Source: Phycisphaerales bacterium (GTDB taxonomy: Bacteria > Planctomycetota > Phycisphaerae > Phycisphaerales > SM1A02). From it: a stretch of DNA of 64,000 nt. Below the pieces are notes generated by a model, which was not told the DNA's origin, ran no database searches, and worked only from the letters and a program-made list of their open reading frames with translations. The position numbers and the translations under genes are program-made. This document shows positions 26,903 through 34,610 of the stretch, piece by piece. The DNA lies in contig JAQWPT010000027.1 of the NCBI GenBank assembly GCA_029245245.1, positions 1 to 64,000 on the forward strand, given 5' to 3'. Positions within the stretch are counted from its first letter, which is position 1. The number at the start of each line of letters is the position of its first letter.

Positions 26903-28268
26903 ACTCCTGTGGATTCGCAACGATCTTCGCATCGCTGACAACCCTGCGCTGACCATGGCACTTCAGGGCACCGACAGGAGTGTCATCGGCCTCTTCGTCT
27001 GCACACCCGGGGCATGGAAACAGGATGACTGGGGATCTCCGCGAGTCACCTTTCTCCTGGAATCGCTCCGCGAGTACCAGAGCAGCCTCAGAAAGCTGAA
27101 CATTCCCCTGCTCGTTCGAATTGTTGATAGCCATGCAGATGCCGCCAGGGTGGTGCAGGACGTCGCGTCCCTGCATTCATGCTCTTCCGTACATGCAGGG
27201 TTGGAGTTCGGACTGCATGAGCAGGCAAGGGACCAGGAGGTGGCCACGAGACTCGCCGACGTTGGCATCGCATTCCACCTCCACCACGACCAGATGGTGA
27301 TCCCCCCCGAGAACGTCCTGACGAAGACGGGAACCAGTTTCAAGGTCTTTACCCCGTTTCGCAATGCGTGGAACAAACAGTTCATCGGCAGCGGGCTTCC
27401 CCCGGTGGTCGAACACACCCCAGCTGACCCCCTGGACATCGCATCCGATCCAGTCCCTTCCGAACTCGATGGATTTCCCGCCTGGGCCGGCATGTCCCGT
27501 TGGAATCCAGGGCACCATGCCGCCCTCCGCCAGTTGAATCGATTCCTGTCGAACCCCATCGGCTCCTACCACGTCGATCGAAACCGTCCGGACATTGATG
27601 GATCCAGCTCACTGTCACCGTGGCTGGCGGTCGGAGCCATCTCCCCGATCTCGTGCCTGCGCCCACTCGTCCAAGAGCATGGACCGGATCCCCAGCACTG
27701 GCCGGCCGGCCCCGGAACCTGGCAGAGCGAACTGGTTTGGAGAGAGTTCTATCGCTACGTGATGCACCACAATCCACGTGTCAGCATGCGCATGCCCATG
27801 CAGGAATGGACCGAGCAGCTGCAATGGCGGAAAGACGATGACGGGTTCGCCGCCTGGTGTGAAGGCAGAACAGGCATCGACATCGTGGACGCAGGCATGC
27901 ACCAGCTCCTGGAGACGGGATGGATGCACAACCGCATGCGAATGATCACCGCCATGTTCCTCACCAAGAACCTGCTCATCGACTGGCGCCATGGCGAGCG
28001 GTTCTTCGCACGCCACCTCGTGGACTACGACTTCCCGAGCAACAACGGCGGCTGGCAGTGGGCGGCCTCCACCGGGACCGATGCGGCTCCGTACTTCAGG
28101 ATCTTCAACCCGGAACGCCAGGCCGTGCTGTTCGATCCTGATCACGAATACCGGCAACGATGGAACCCCGGCTTCAGTCCGATGACCACTCCACCCATCG
28201 TGAATCTGGTTGAAACCCGTCGGCGCGCGATCGAGGCCTTTAAGCAGGCCCGGACCGTGACCAGCTGA
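26895..28268 (+). CDS. phrB: Deoxyribodipyrimidine photo-lyase (class I CPD type)
   Basis: The protein has 457 residues. The N-terminal antenna domain opens with LLWIRNDLRIADNPAL. The FAD domain carries SSLSPWLAVGAISP, WQSELVWREFYRYV, DIVDAGMHQL, GWMHNRMRMITAMFL and NNGGWQWAASTGTDAAPYF, with Trp387 and Trp389 at the electron-transfer end. These are hallmarks of light-driven repair of cyclobutane pyrimidine dimers. It ends the DUF378-DUF2867-photolyase operon and is followed by a strong hairpin at 28295. Confidence 0.97.
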   Translation: MPELLWIRNDLRIADNPALTMALQGTDRSVIGLFVCTPGAWKQDDWGSPRVTFLLESLREYQSSLRKLNIPLLVRIVDSHADAARVVQDVASLHSCSSVHAGLEFGLHEQARDQEVATRLADVGIAFHLHHDQMVIPPENVLTKTGTSFKVFTPFRNAWNKQFIGSGLPPVVEHTPADPLDIASDPVPSELDGFPAWAGMSRWNPGHHAALRQLNRFLSNPIGSYHVDRNRPDIDGSSSLSPWLAVGAISPISCLRPLVQEHGPDPQHWPAGPGTWQSELVWREFYRYVMHHNPRVSMRMPMQEWTEQLQWRKDDDGFAAWCEGRTGIDIVDAGMHQLLETGWMHNRMRMITAMFLTKNLLIDWRHGERFFARHLVDYDFPSNNGGWQWAASTGTDAAPYFRIFNPERQAVLFDPDHEYRQRWNPGFSPMTTPPIVNLVETRRRAIEAFKQARTVTS

Positions 28269-28294
28269 GATACGTCCCCCTCCTCCATGGCATG

Positions 28295-28323
28295 GGGCGG
28301 GCCTTCCACTGGAAGGCCCGCCC
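28295..28323 (+). terminator. Strong 13-bp hairpin after photolyase
   Basis: GGGCGGGCCTTCC and GGAAGGCCCGCCC pair perfectly around a 3-base loop, 27 bp after the photolyase stop. There is no T run, but the stem is very stable. Confidence 0.65.
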
Positions 28324-28456
28324 ACGCCTGGACGACTCGACCACGTGCCTCACCCCATCTCTCCCCAGTTGGCAAGCACGGGCACGAGGTCTCGAGCGTC
28401 CACGCTGACATGGCCCAAAGAAGGCTCCCGAGGGGAGCCCGTGCGCAGGATTCCTG

Positions 28457-28496
28457 AAAAAAGAGACAGGCCCCCGGACCGGACCGGGAGCCTGTC
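28457..28496 (-). terminator. Rho-independent terminator of beta-helix gene
   Basis: Read on the minus strand, GACAGGC and GCCTGTC close a stem that includes CCGG pairs and is followed by TCTCTTTTTTC. It lies 21 bp after the stop of the minus-strand beta-helix gene. Confidence 0.9.
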
Positions 28497-28517
28497 TGCC
28501 TCATGCAGGAATATCGT

Positions 28518-29948
28518 TCAGGTGCCCCAGTATCCGAAGAGCTTCAGGAGATCATTGATGTCGACATTGCCGTCGCGATCGAGATCGCCGGGCTTGGGTT
28601 TTTCGCAGGAGGCGTCGGCACAGAACACTGCGGCACCATGCCAGCGACCATCGTGCTGCCCACACTCCCACTCGGTCATGAGCAGGCAGTAGGAGCCGAA
28701 GCAGCAGGCGCCGGTTTCGAAGGTGCACTGGACCTTTTCGCAATCAACGTTGGCACCGTGCCAGGTTCCCGCAGCTTCCATGCAGGCCGACTGGGTCAAC
28801 TGGACACACATCTCTTCGAGGCAGCAGGCGCCGGTTCCGCAGGTATCGACGACCGGCGTGTTTGAAAGATAGAGGTTGCCGCTGGCGGGCTCCGGCAGAT
28901 TGCCGCAGATCAGGCTGTCATAGAGTTCGACCTCGCCCAGGCCGGTGTTTGCCACGCCCCCTCCATCCCACTGCCCCATGTTGTCGGTGATCTCGCAGCT
29001 CTTGAACCGCACGTCGCAACTGGTGTTGAACAGTTCGACCATGACACCGCCGCCACTGGCATCCGCGAGGTTGCCGGTGATCAGGCAGTTGGTGAACTTC
29101 TGGGTGACGTACCGATCGGGCAGGAGGCTGATACCGCCCCCACGCACGCCGGCAACGTTGCCGGAGACGAGCGTATCCCAAACCTGCAGGCTGGTATTGC
29201 CGGACCAGATCGCACCGCCATGCGTACCGGCCTGGTTGCCGATGAATCGGCAACCCTCGATCACGACGGTCTCCTGGCTGGACCCGACCCACAAGGCGCC
29301 ACCGTGGACACTGGCATGATTGCCAATGAAGTCCGTACGACGCAGGACGAGTCTGGTACCCAACCAACCCCTGGCTTCGATGGCTCCACCAACATCACCG
29401 CTGTTGTTCTCCAGGAGACTGTCGAGGATCGTGATTGTTCCGGTGCTGTGCCATGCCTCGACTCCCCCACGCACCATCCCGGAGATGACCCCGGCGGAAA
29501 AAGTTACGTTGGACTCCCCGCGGATGGTCAGGCCGACGCCCTCGGCATCCTCGAGCCGGCAGCCTTCGAATGTGGCGGTGGAATCATTGACCTGGACAAG
29601 GTTCCACCCCCGTGTCCGTACGACCAGTCCTCGGAACGTCGCCTCGGCATACTCGGTGAGATTGATGGCCGACTCATCAAGTTCGTCTCCCTCGATGATG
29701 ACACTGCCTTCGGGCGCCCAGTCGACCGCTTCGATCGTCACGGCATGCGTTTCACGCCCATCGATGCCGACCCCCCCGTAGACACCAGGCACCACGGTGA
29801 TGGTGCTGCCCTCAGGAGCCCACCGCACTGCGGTCTGAATCGACAGGTAATCACCGTTGCCGGCGGGGTCGACGATGTAGGTGTCTGCATGGGCCCAGCC
29901 AGCAATCGCCAGGGTGGCCAGTACACAGCATGTCGTAGGCGTCTTCAT
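28518..29948 (-). CDS. Secreted beta-helix protein with GACC modules and half-dockerin
   Basis: The protein has 476 residues. AGGAG 8 bases upstream marks the ATG at 29948, and a signal peptide ends near GWAHA. Residues 25-360 form a right-handed parallel beta-helix (YLSIQTAVRWAPEGSTITVVPG, then repeated GGAIxx...NxA/SGxxGG strands), as in Pel/PbH1 polymorphic outer-membrane-type proteins. Two Cys-rich modules follow, starting GACCLEEMC and GACCFGSYC, and then a single EF-hand unit DLDRDGNVDINDLLKLFGYW. The GACC modules recur in the 31551 protein. It is probably a cell-surface carbohydrate-binding factor. Confidence 0.88.
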   Translation of the reverse strand: MKTPTTCCVLATLAIAGWAHADTYIVDPAGNGDYLSIQTAVRWAPEGSTITVVPGVYGGVGIDGRETHAVTIEAVDWAPEGSVIIEGDELDESAINLTEYAEATFRGLVVRTRGWNLVQVNDSTATFEGCRLEDAEGVGLTIRGESNVTFSAGVISGMVRGGVEAWHSTGTITILDSLLENNSGDVGGAIEARGWLGTRLVLRRTDFIGNHASVHGGALWVGSSQETVVIEGCRFIGNQAGTHGGAIWSGNTSLQVWDTLVSGNVAGVRGGGISLLPDRYVTQKFTNCLITGNLADASGGGVMVELFNTSCDVRFKSCEITDNMGQWDGGGVANTGLGEVELYDSLICGNLPEPASGNLYLSNTPVVDTCGTGACCLEEMCVQLTQSACMEAAGTWHGANVDCEKVQCTFETGACCFGSYCLLMTEWECGQHDGRWHGAAVFCADASCEKPKPGDLDRDGNVDINDLLKLFGYWGT

Positions 29949-30290
29949 GATTCAATCTCCTGCAAGAGACGGGGTTGAGGCAGTTGGAGACGACTCCAGG
30001 ACCGCTCGCAACCAATGCGACCACCGCAGCCTGTTCTCACAGTGAAAAACCAACATGCTTCAATGAGCTGAAATCAGTGATTCTGGGGCTTCAGCGGCGA
30101 TTGGACGGAAAAAATGGTCACAGCAACTGTCCACAAGGCCCCAGGTGATGCCCTTGACTGTTGATGCCCCTCCCGGGGGTGGATACCATCTCCGGATCTT
30201 CAGCCCGAGCCACCTATTTGAGGCAGCTGAGGATCTTGTTTTTCCCGTGGCAACTCTGCCACTTCTGACCCTGATCGAAGGATACCTGCC
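29949..30290. other. 342-bp intergenic region between divergent beta-helix and RRM genes
   Basis: No gene is visible. It holds the Shine-Dalgarno site of the beta-helix gene, a TTGACT (30154-30159) that could be a -35 but lacks a well-spaced -10, and an attenuator-like hairpin at 30195-30243 in the leader of the RRM gene. Confidence 0.7.
30195..30243 (+). promoter_or_regulatory. Attenuator-like hairpin in the RRM gene leader
   Basis: GATCTTCAGC (30195-30204) pairs with GCTGAGGATC (30226-30235) through ten base pairs including one G-U, and is followed by TTGTTTTT. It looks like an intrinsic terminator 48-55 bases before the RRM start, so it could control read-through. Confidence 0.5.
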
Positions 30291-30542
30291 TTGAAACTCT
30301 ACGTTGGTAATCTCAGCTACTCCACGAATGAAGAATCACTCCGCACCCATTTCGAAGCCTACGGTAGCGTGGCTGAGGTGGCTGTCATCAGCGACCGTGA
30401 CACCGGTCGCCCTCGCGGATTTGGATTCATCACCATGAACAACGATGACGAAGCCCGCTCCGCCATGGAAGAACTCAATGGCAAGGACCTTGAAGGTCGA
30501 GCACTGAACATCAACGAGGCACGCGAGCGCACCAGCCGCTAA
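30291..30542 (+). CDS. RRM-type RNA-binding protein (single domain)
   Basis: The protein has 83 residues, the size of bacterial and cyanobacterial Rbp proteins. It is one RNA recognition motif with RNP2 KLYVGNLSY and RNP1 RGFGFITM, plus conserved aromatic residues for base stacking. The start is TTG at 30291, chosen because GAAGGAT lies 7-9 bases upstream and the RRM begins at once. Such proteins bind single-stranded RNA and are often cold-induced. The weak TTG start and the attenuator-like leader suggest tight control. A terminator follows. Confidence 0.94.
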   Translation: MKLYVGNLSYSTNEESLRTHFEAYGSVAEVAVISDRDTGRPRGFGFITMNNDDEARSAMEELNGKDLEGRALNINEARERTSR

Positions 30543-30565
30543 GCCACCTCGATGCCAGATCTCAG

Positions 30566-30604
30566 CAACGGGCGTCGTCCTCGACGCCCGTTGTTGCGTT
30601 TTGA
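30566..30604 (+). terminator. Rho-independent terminator
   Basis: A perfect 12-bp stem (CAACGGGCGTCG / CGACGCCCGTTG) with a TCCT loop is followed by TTGCGTTTT. It is 24 bp after the RRM stop. Confidence 0.88.
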
Positions 30605-30619
30605 AGACCCCGGGAACGA

Positions 30620-31531
30620 TCAGGCCGACGCCATGCCCAGCAGAACTCCCCGCCCCACGCCGCCTTCGTGCACGTGAACGCGGGAAAGGCTCAGGGCCCG
30701 CATGGTCATTTCGGCCAGGGTCACGCCGGCGACGATGATGCCCGCACGCTGCAGGCTGATGCCCTTGAAATCGGCTCGGCCGGCTGCATCGACCGATGCG
30801 AGGTCCCCGCAGAGCCCGACAACCTGTTCGAACGTGAGCACCGCCCCCTCGATGTCCGCCTCCATCTCCCCAAGCACGCGGGCAATGGTGGTGAAGGTGC
30901 CGCCCGTGACGAAGCCTTCTCCAAGCACGATGTCTGCAGGAGGGACCCAGTCCATCAATGCGGACTCGATCTCCGTTCGCATGAACGCATGCATCGACGG
31001 ATCGATCACGTCGGACTGCTCGTACCGTGCCGCGAGGTTGACCGCCCCCAGTGGCATGGATGCCAGATGAACGATGTCATCATCGTGAGCCACGATGACT
31101 TCGCTGCTTCCCCCACCGATGTCGATGGCCACGATGCTCGATGCATTCGATCCCGGACCATCCAGCACGCTTTGAAGCACGGACTCGGCCTCTGCACGCT
31201 CGCTGAGCACTGTGATCTCTTCACCCGTGACCTCCCGAACCGCATCGATCAGATCCGACGCGTTGGAAGCGTTCCGAACCGCGGCGGTGGCCACGATTCG
31301 AACCCGCTGCACGTCGTAGCGTGAAGTCTCTTCGAGCATGCGGGCAATGGCGAGCACCGTCGCCATGATGGCCGACGGGTGCAACGTGCCCTCGGCAGTC
31401 CCGAGGCGTGTCACCACTCGATCCCGGTGCAGATTCGTAAGAGCTCCTCCCGTCCAACTCGCGACCTCGAGCCGGACGCTGTTGCTTCCGACGTCGAGGA
31501 CCGCGAGATGGACGGGAGGTGTACTGCTCAC
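30620..31531 (-). CDS. Ppx/GppA family phosphatase
   Basis: The protein has 303 residues from a GTG at 31531, supported by TACACT 6 bases upstream. It has the ASKHA-fold motifs of exopolyphosphatase / guanosine pentaphosphatase: LDVGSNSVRLEVA, ATAAVRNASN, IVAIDIGGGSSEVIVA and VTGGTFTTIARVL. It is of the short form lacking the C-terminal HD-like domain. The family hydrolyses polyphosphate or pppGpp, linking phosphate status with the stringent response. Which substrate applies cannot be decided here. It lies 19 bp downstream of the Cys-rich protein gene, but probably has its own promoter inside that gene's end. Confidence 0.93.
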   Translation of the reverse strand: MSSTPPVHLAVLDVGSNSVRLEVASWTGGALTNLHRDRVVTRLGTAEGTLHPSAIMATVLAIARMLEETSRYDVQRVRIVATAAVRNASNASDLIDAVREVTGEEITVLSERAEAESVLQSVLDGPGSNASSIVAIDIGGGSSEVIVAHDDDIVHLASMPLGAVNLAARYEQSDVIDPSMHAFMRTEIESALMDWVPPADIVLGEGFVTGGTFTTIARVLGEMEADIEGAVLTFEQVVGLCGDLASVDAAGRADFKGISLQRAGIIVAGVTLAEMTMRALSLSRVHVHEGGVGRGVLLGMASA

Positions 31532-31537
31532 GTGCCC

Positions 31538-31543
31538 AGTGTA
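31538..31543 (-). promoter_or_regulatory. -10-like TACACT, 6 nt before GTG 31531
   Basis: TACACT on the minus strand ends exactly 6 bases before the GTG of the Ppx/GppA gene. No Shine-Dalgarno site or -35 is evident. It decides the start codon. Confidence 0.5.
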
Positions 31544-31550
31544 GGCCCAA

Positions 31551-33143
31551 TCACTCCGGTCGCACCTCCACGTGGTGACACTGGACGACCTGCAGGTAAT
31601 GCGGCTGGATCGGGTCCCGCCAACCACACTGGCAGTTCTCGATCAGCGCCGGATGCGCCGCCCCGCCCTGGTGGAACCACCATCGGACCAGGAGCATGTC
31701 ACCGAGCACCTCGTGCTCCCAGGTACAGATGACGATGCCGTGGTCTCCGCGATCAAGGTCTTCGTCGTCCAGCGGGCGGTTGACCAGCAGTTCGACTCGA
31801 TCACCCACCGCGAACTGCTCATCACAGCCACAGAGCACCTCGCCACCACAGTTTTCGGCATCGCAGCGAACGCGATCTCCGCCCCAGTCTCCACCACGAT
31901 CGAGGCAATCCGCCTCCGGCAGAGGCTGGCAGAATTCGCCGAGACAGCAGGCACCGACCTCGTCGAGTTCCCGCCAACCGGGCAGCAGGTTCTCGCAATC
32001 GACTGTCCAGGTTTCCAGTCGGTGGATGCCCAGTTCCTGCATGCCGTGCCCGGAATAGATGCCGCAGTCGCACAGGAACGTCGCGTCGCGACGCGGGATC
32101 TCGCCCGGGTTGTCGTGATCACGGAATCCTTCCCAGGCGACGGCCACGCGATCCCATCCACTGGCATCGGCGCAGAGGACCACACCACGTGCCCCACGAA
32201 GCAGTTCTGGACGTCCATGGTTCTGGACCGCTCCGGCTCGACCGGGATTGTCCATGAGCAGGGTCACCCGATCTCCGGCACGGAACTGCCCCTCGCACTG
32301 GCAGAGTTCCTCGTTGGAGACGGCACGCACCCGGCAGTCGATCTGCTCGCACGTCGAGTCTTCACCGAGCCAGTCGCCCTGGCAGTCGGCCTCGACCTGG
32401 ATGGCACATTCATCACCGGTGCAGCAGGCCCCGGTCGGCTCGGGTTCGGGCTCGGGCTCGGGCGCGTCCCCCATGTTCGGCTGCATGTTCATGCATGGGC
32501 CGATGGCATCGATGATCAGGACGAGATCTCGAATGTCGAGTTCACAGTCGGCATTGAGATCGGGGACGGGCGCGTCAACACGACCGATCCACCGAAACAC
32601 GAACTCGTAGACGTCATCGACGTCGACGACGCCGTTGCCATCGAGATCCGGGCATTCGACGGGAACTCCGCAGCCACAGGCCCGGTCATCGCAGGGCGTA
32701 CCGTCTCCGAGGTACTCCCCTCCAAGTCGATCGCACTCGGGTTCGAAGAGCCCCTGGCACTGGCCATCGATGCAGCAGGCACCACGAACGGGTGCCCAAC
32801 CGGCCTTGAGGTCATTGCACTTGACCCACCAGCCCCTGGCATCCAGATCAGGTTCACCACACGCGCAGAAGTTGTTCAGATCCCTGTTGCCGTTGTTCCA
32901 GTCGAGGAAGCCGACCTGGATCCATCCGTTGAAATCAGGATTCCCGCAGAGCACCTTTCCATTGGATCCCGCGGGCAGGTTGGGAGCTCGATTGGGGCTG
33001 TCCACCGTGACGTGAACAACCTGGCCGACCTGGTACTCGTTGTCACACGAACAGAATGCCTCCTGGGGGGCGGCATTGGAGCCCGTGGCCATGCCGGCAA
33101 GGGCCAGCATGCCCGTAAGGGCCCATGATGTCTTGGCACGCAT
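31551..33143 (-). CDS. Secreted Cys-rich modular protein: three copies of an unrecognised domain, three GACC modules, internal dockerin
   Basis: The protein has 530 residues. AAGGAG is 7 bases before ATG 33143, which begins a signal peptide ending near GSNA. Three copies of a module of about 85-110 residues lie at 31-117, 281-390 and 438-523. Each has C-x-C at the start, a VGD/AGDRVxLLV-like strand, G-x-VxC, a central W strand, a second C-x-C-G and a final VxC. GACC modules lie at 121-158, 238-270 and 397-432. Two EF-hand-like units sit internally at 164-217, and a PEPEPEPEP linker follows at about 229-236. I do not recognise the triplicated module; its alternating strands suggest an SH3- or KOW-like barrel held by disulfides. 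Confidence 0.85.
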   Translation of the reverse strand: MRAKTSWALTGMLALAGMATGSNAAPQEAFCSCDNEYQVGQVVHVTVDSPNRAPNLPAGSNGKVLCGNPDFNGWIQVGFLDWNNGNRDLNNFCACGEPDLDARGWWVKCNDLKAGWAPVRGACCIDGQCQGLFEPECDRLGGEYLGDGTPCDDRACGCGVPVECPDLDGNGVVDVDDVYEFVFRWIGRVDAPVPDLNADCELDIRDLVLIIDAIGPCMNMQPNMGDAPEPEPEPEPTGACCTGDECAIQVEADCQGDWLGEDSTCEQIDCRVRAVSNEELCQCEGQFRAGDRVTLLMDNPGRAGAVQNHGRPELLRGARGVVLCADASGWDRVAVAWEGFRDHDNPGEIPRRDATFLCDCGIYSGHGMQELGIHRLETWTVDCENLLPGWRELDEVGACCLGEFCQPLPEADCLDRGGDWGGDRVRCDAENCGGEVLCGCDEQFAVGDRVELLVNRPLDDEDLDRGDHGIVICTWEHEVLGDMLLVRWWFHQGGAAHPALIENCQCGWRDPIQPHYLQVVQCHHVEVRPE

Positions 33144-33239
33144 CTTCATTCTCCTTGTGAGCAGGATCCCTGCGCGCCGTCTGCACCCATCGCCTACGCA
33201 TGGACCGCCCGGGCGTGTGCAGATGATTCACATTTTCTT

Positions 33240-33770
33240 CTACTCACCGCAGGGATCGCCCCAGAGGTCCCGCAGGATCTGCTTGCGGTAGCCGAAGATC
33301 TTCAGCACATCCCGCTTCACCAGCAGGGCATGGACCAGTCGGCCACCAAGCACCTTGTAGCGAACCATGTCCTGCATCAGGGTGGTGTCCCCCTCGTCCA
33401 CGAAGGCATGCTCATGAATCCACTGCCGGTACGGCCCCTTCAACTGGGTGTCTTCGAAGCGATCCGGCGGTTCCCAGGCCGTGATCCGCGTACGCCATCG
33501 CACCGGAATACCGCGGATGCGGATCTGGTAATCGATCAACGCCCCGGTCTGCATCTTGATCTCACCCTCGGTGAGAATCCTGAACTGCAGGAGTTCCGGT
33601 GTCAGGCGTTCGAGGTTGCGGGCGTTGGAAAAGAATGGAAAGATCTCGGACCGTGGCTTGGGAACACGGAGGCGACAGCACAAGACGTACTCGCCACCGC
33701 TTCGAGTGATCGTCGGTGGAAGTTCCGGTACCCCGGGAGCCAATGGAGGCATGGGCTGGACATCGTTCAT
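33240..33770 (-). CDS. SRPBCC/START-like family protein
   Basis: The protein has 176 residues from ATG 33770, 7 bp after the glutathione peroxidase stop, so the two are an operon. The helix-grip pattern is clear: PRSEIFPFFSNARNLERLTP at the start of the fold, ILTEGEIKMQTGALIDYQIR, WRTRITAWEPPDRFEDTQL, FVDEGDTTLMQDMVRYKV, and a C-terminal helix. The family binds hydrophobic ligands or acts as a cyclase/dehydrase. Genes of this type are common near photolyase and LitR loci. The exact ligand is unknown. Confidence 0.88.
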   Translation of the reverse strand: MNDVQPMPPLAPGVPELPPTITRSGGEYVLCCRLRVPKPRSEIFPFFSNARNLERLTPELLQFRILTEGEIKMQTGALIDYQIRIRGIPVRWRTRITAWEPPDRFEDTQLKGPYRQWIHEHAFVDEGDTTLMQDMVRYKVLGGRLVHALLVKRDVLKIFGYRKQILRDLWGDPCGE

Positions 33771-33777
33771 CGCTGTT

Positions 33778-34377
33778 TCAGGAACCCGCCCCGCCAGGTA
33801 CCGGCAGCAATGCCTCGATGCGTTCAGTGATCTCCAGTGACATCGGCTTGACACTGGAGCCGAAGAAGGCGACGGCCCGACCATCGGGACCCACGAGGTA
33901 CTTGCCGAAGTTCCACGAGGGCAGTTCCCCGGTGGACATGGCCATCTCGGCATAGATCGGCGACTGGTCCGCCCCCTCGATCACCACGACCTTCTCCATG
34001 ACCGGGAACGTCGCACCGTAGGTGGCTCGACAGGTCTCGGCGATCTCCTTCGCCCCACCGGGCTCCTGGCCTCCGAAGTCGTTGCACGGAAATGCCATGA
34101 CCGTGAACCCGCGATCCTTGTACTGCGTGTGCAGTGACTCGAGGTCCTCGTACTGGGGGGTATAGCCACAGTGACTGGCAACGTTGACGACCAGGACCAC
34201 CTGCCCCTTGTACTGGCTGAGATCAACGGGCGACCCCTGCAGATCGTTGCAGGGCTGAGCATGAAACGTGGTATCCATCGAGGGCTCCGAATCAACAACC
34301 CGCGTATCACAACTGGCCAGGACAAGCGACAGTGGCCAGAGTTTCAGCAGGACTCGCATCCAGGGGGTGACGTGCAC
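33778..34377 (-). CDS. Glutathione peroxidase family lipoprotein
   Basis: The protein has 199 residues from a GTG at 34377, set by AAGGAG with 6-base spacing; an ATG six codons later is an alternative. The lipobox LASC (Cys23) suggests membrane anchoring. The thioredoxin-like fold carries NVASHCGYTPQYEDL with a catalytic Cys (Cys70) in place of selenocysteine, the FPCNDFGGQEPG motif with the catalytic Gln, and the Trp in SWNFGKYLV. It reduces peroxides, often with thioredoxin in bacteria. It is followed by an SRPBCC gene in the same operon. Confidence 0.94.
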   Translation of the reverse strand: MHVTPWMRVLLKLWPLSLVLASCDTRVVDSEPSMDTTFHAQPCNDLQGSPVDLSQYKGQVVLVVNVASHCGYTPQYEDLESLHTQYKDRGFTVMAFPCNDFGGQEPGGAKEIAETCRATYGATFPVMEKVVVIEGADQSPIYAEMAMSTGELPSWNFGKYLVGPDGRAVAFFGSSVKPMSLEITERIEALLPVPGGAGS

Positions 34378-34610
34378 GGTGATCTCCTTGTGGGTCGGGC
34401 ATTCTAGGCCCGCCGAACCCGGGACTCCAGACTGGATGCCGATAGCATGCAGAAATGAACTTGGATCCAATACGCATGCCTGCCATTGCGTTCCACCTGA
34501 GCGGGCACAGTGCCCCTCGAGTGGTTTCCATCGCATGAAACCGTACTGGATGCCTGCCTCCTGCATAGCCACGTCAAATCCGACACACAGCAAGCACAAG
34601 TGAGCCCTCC

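Noticed and set aside
31572-33128. A 518-codon open frame antisense to the Cys-rich modular protein.
   Set aside because: The sense strand has a Shine-Dalgarno site, a signal peptide and ordered repeats. The antisense frame lacks these.
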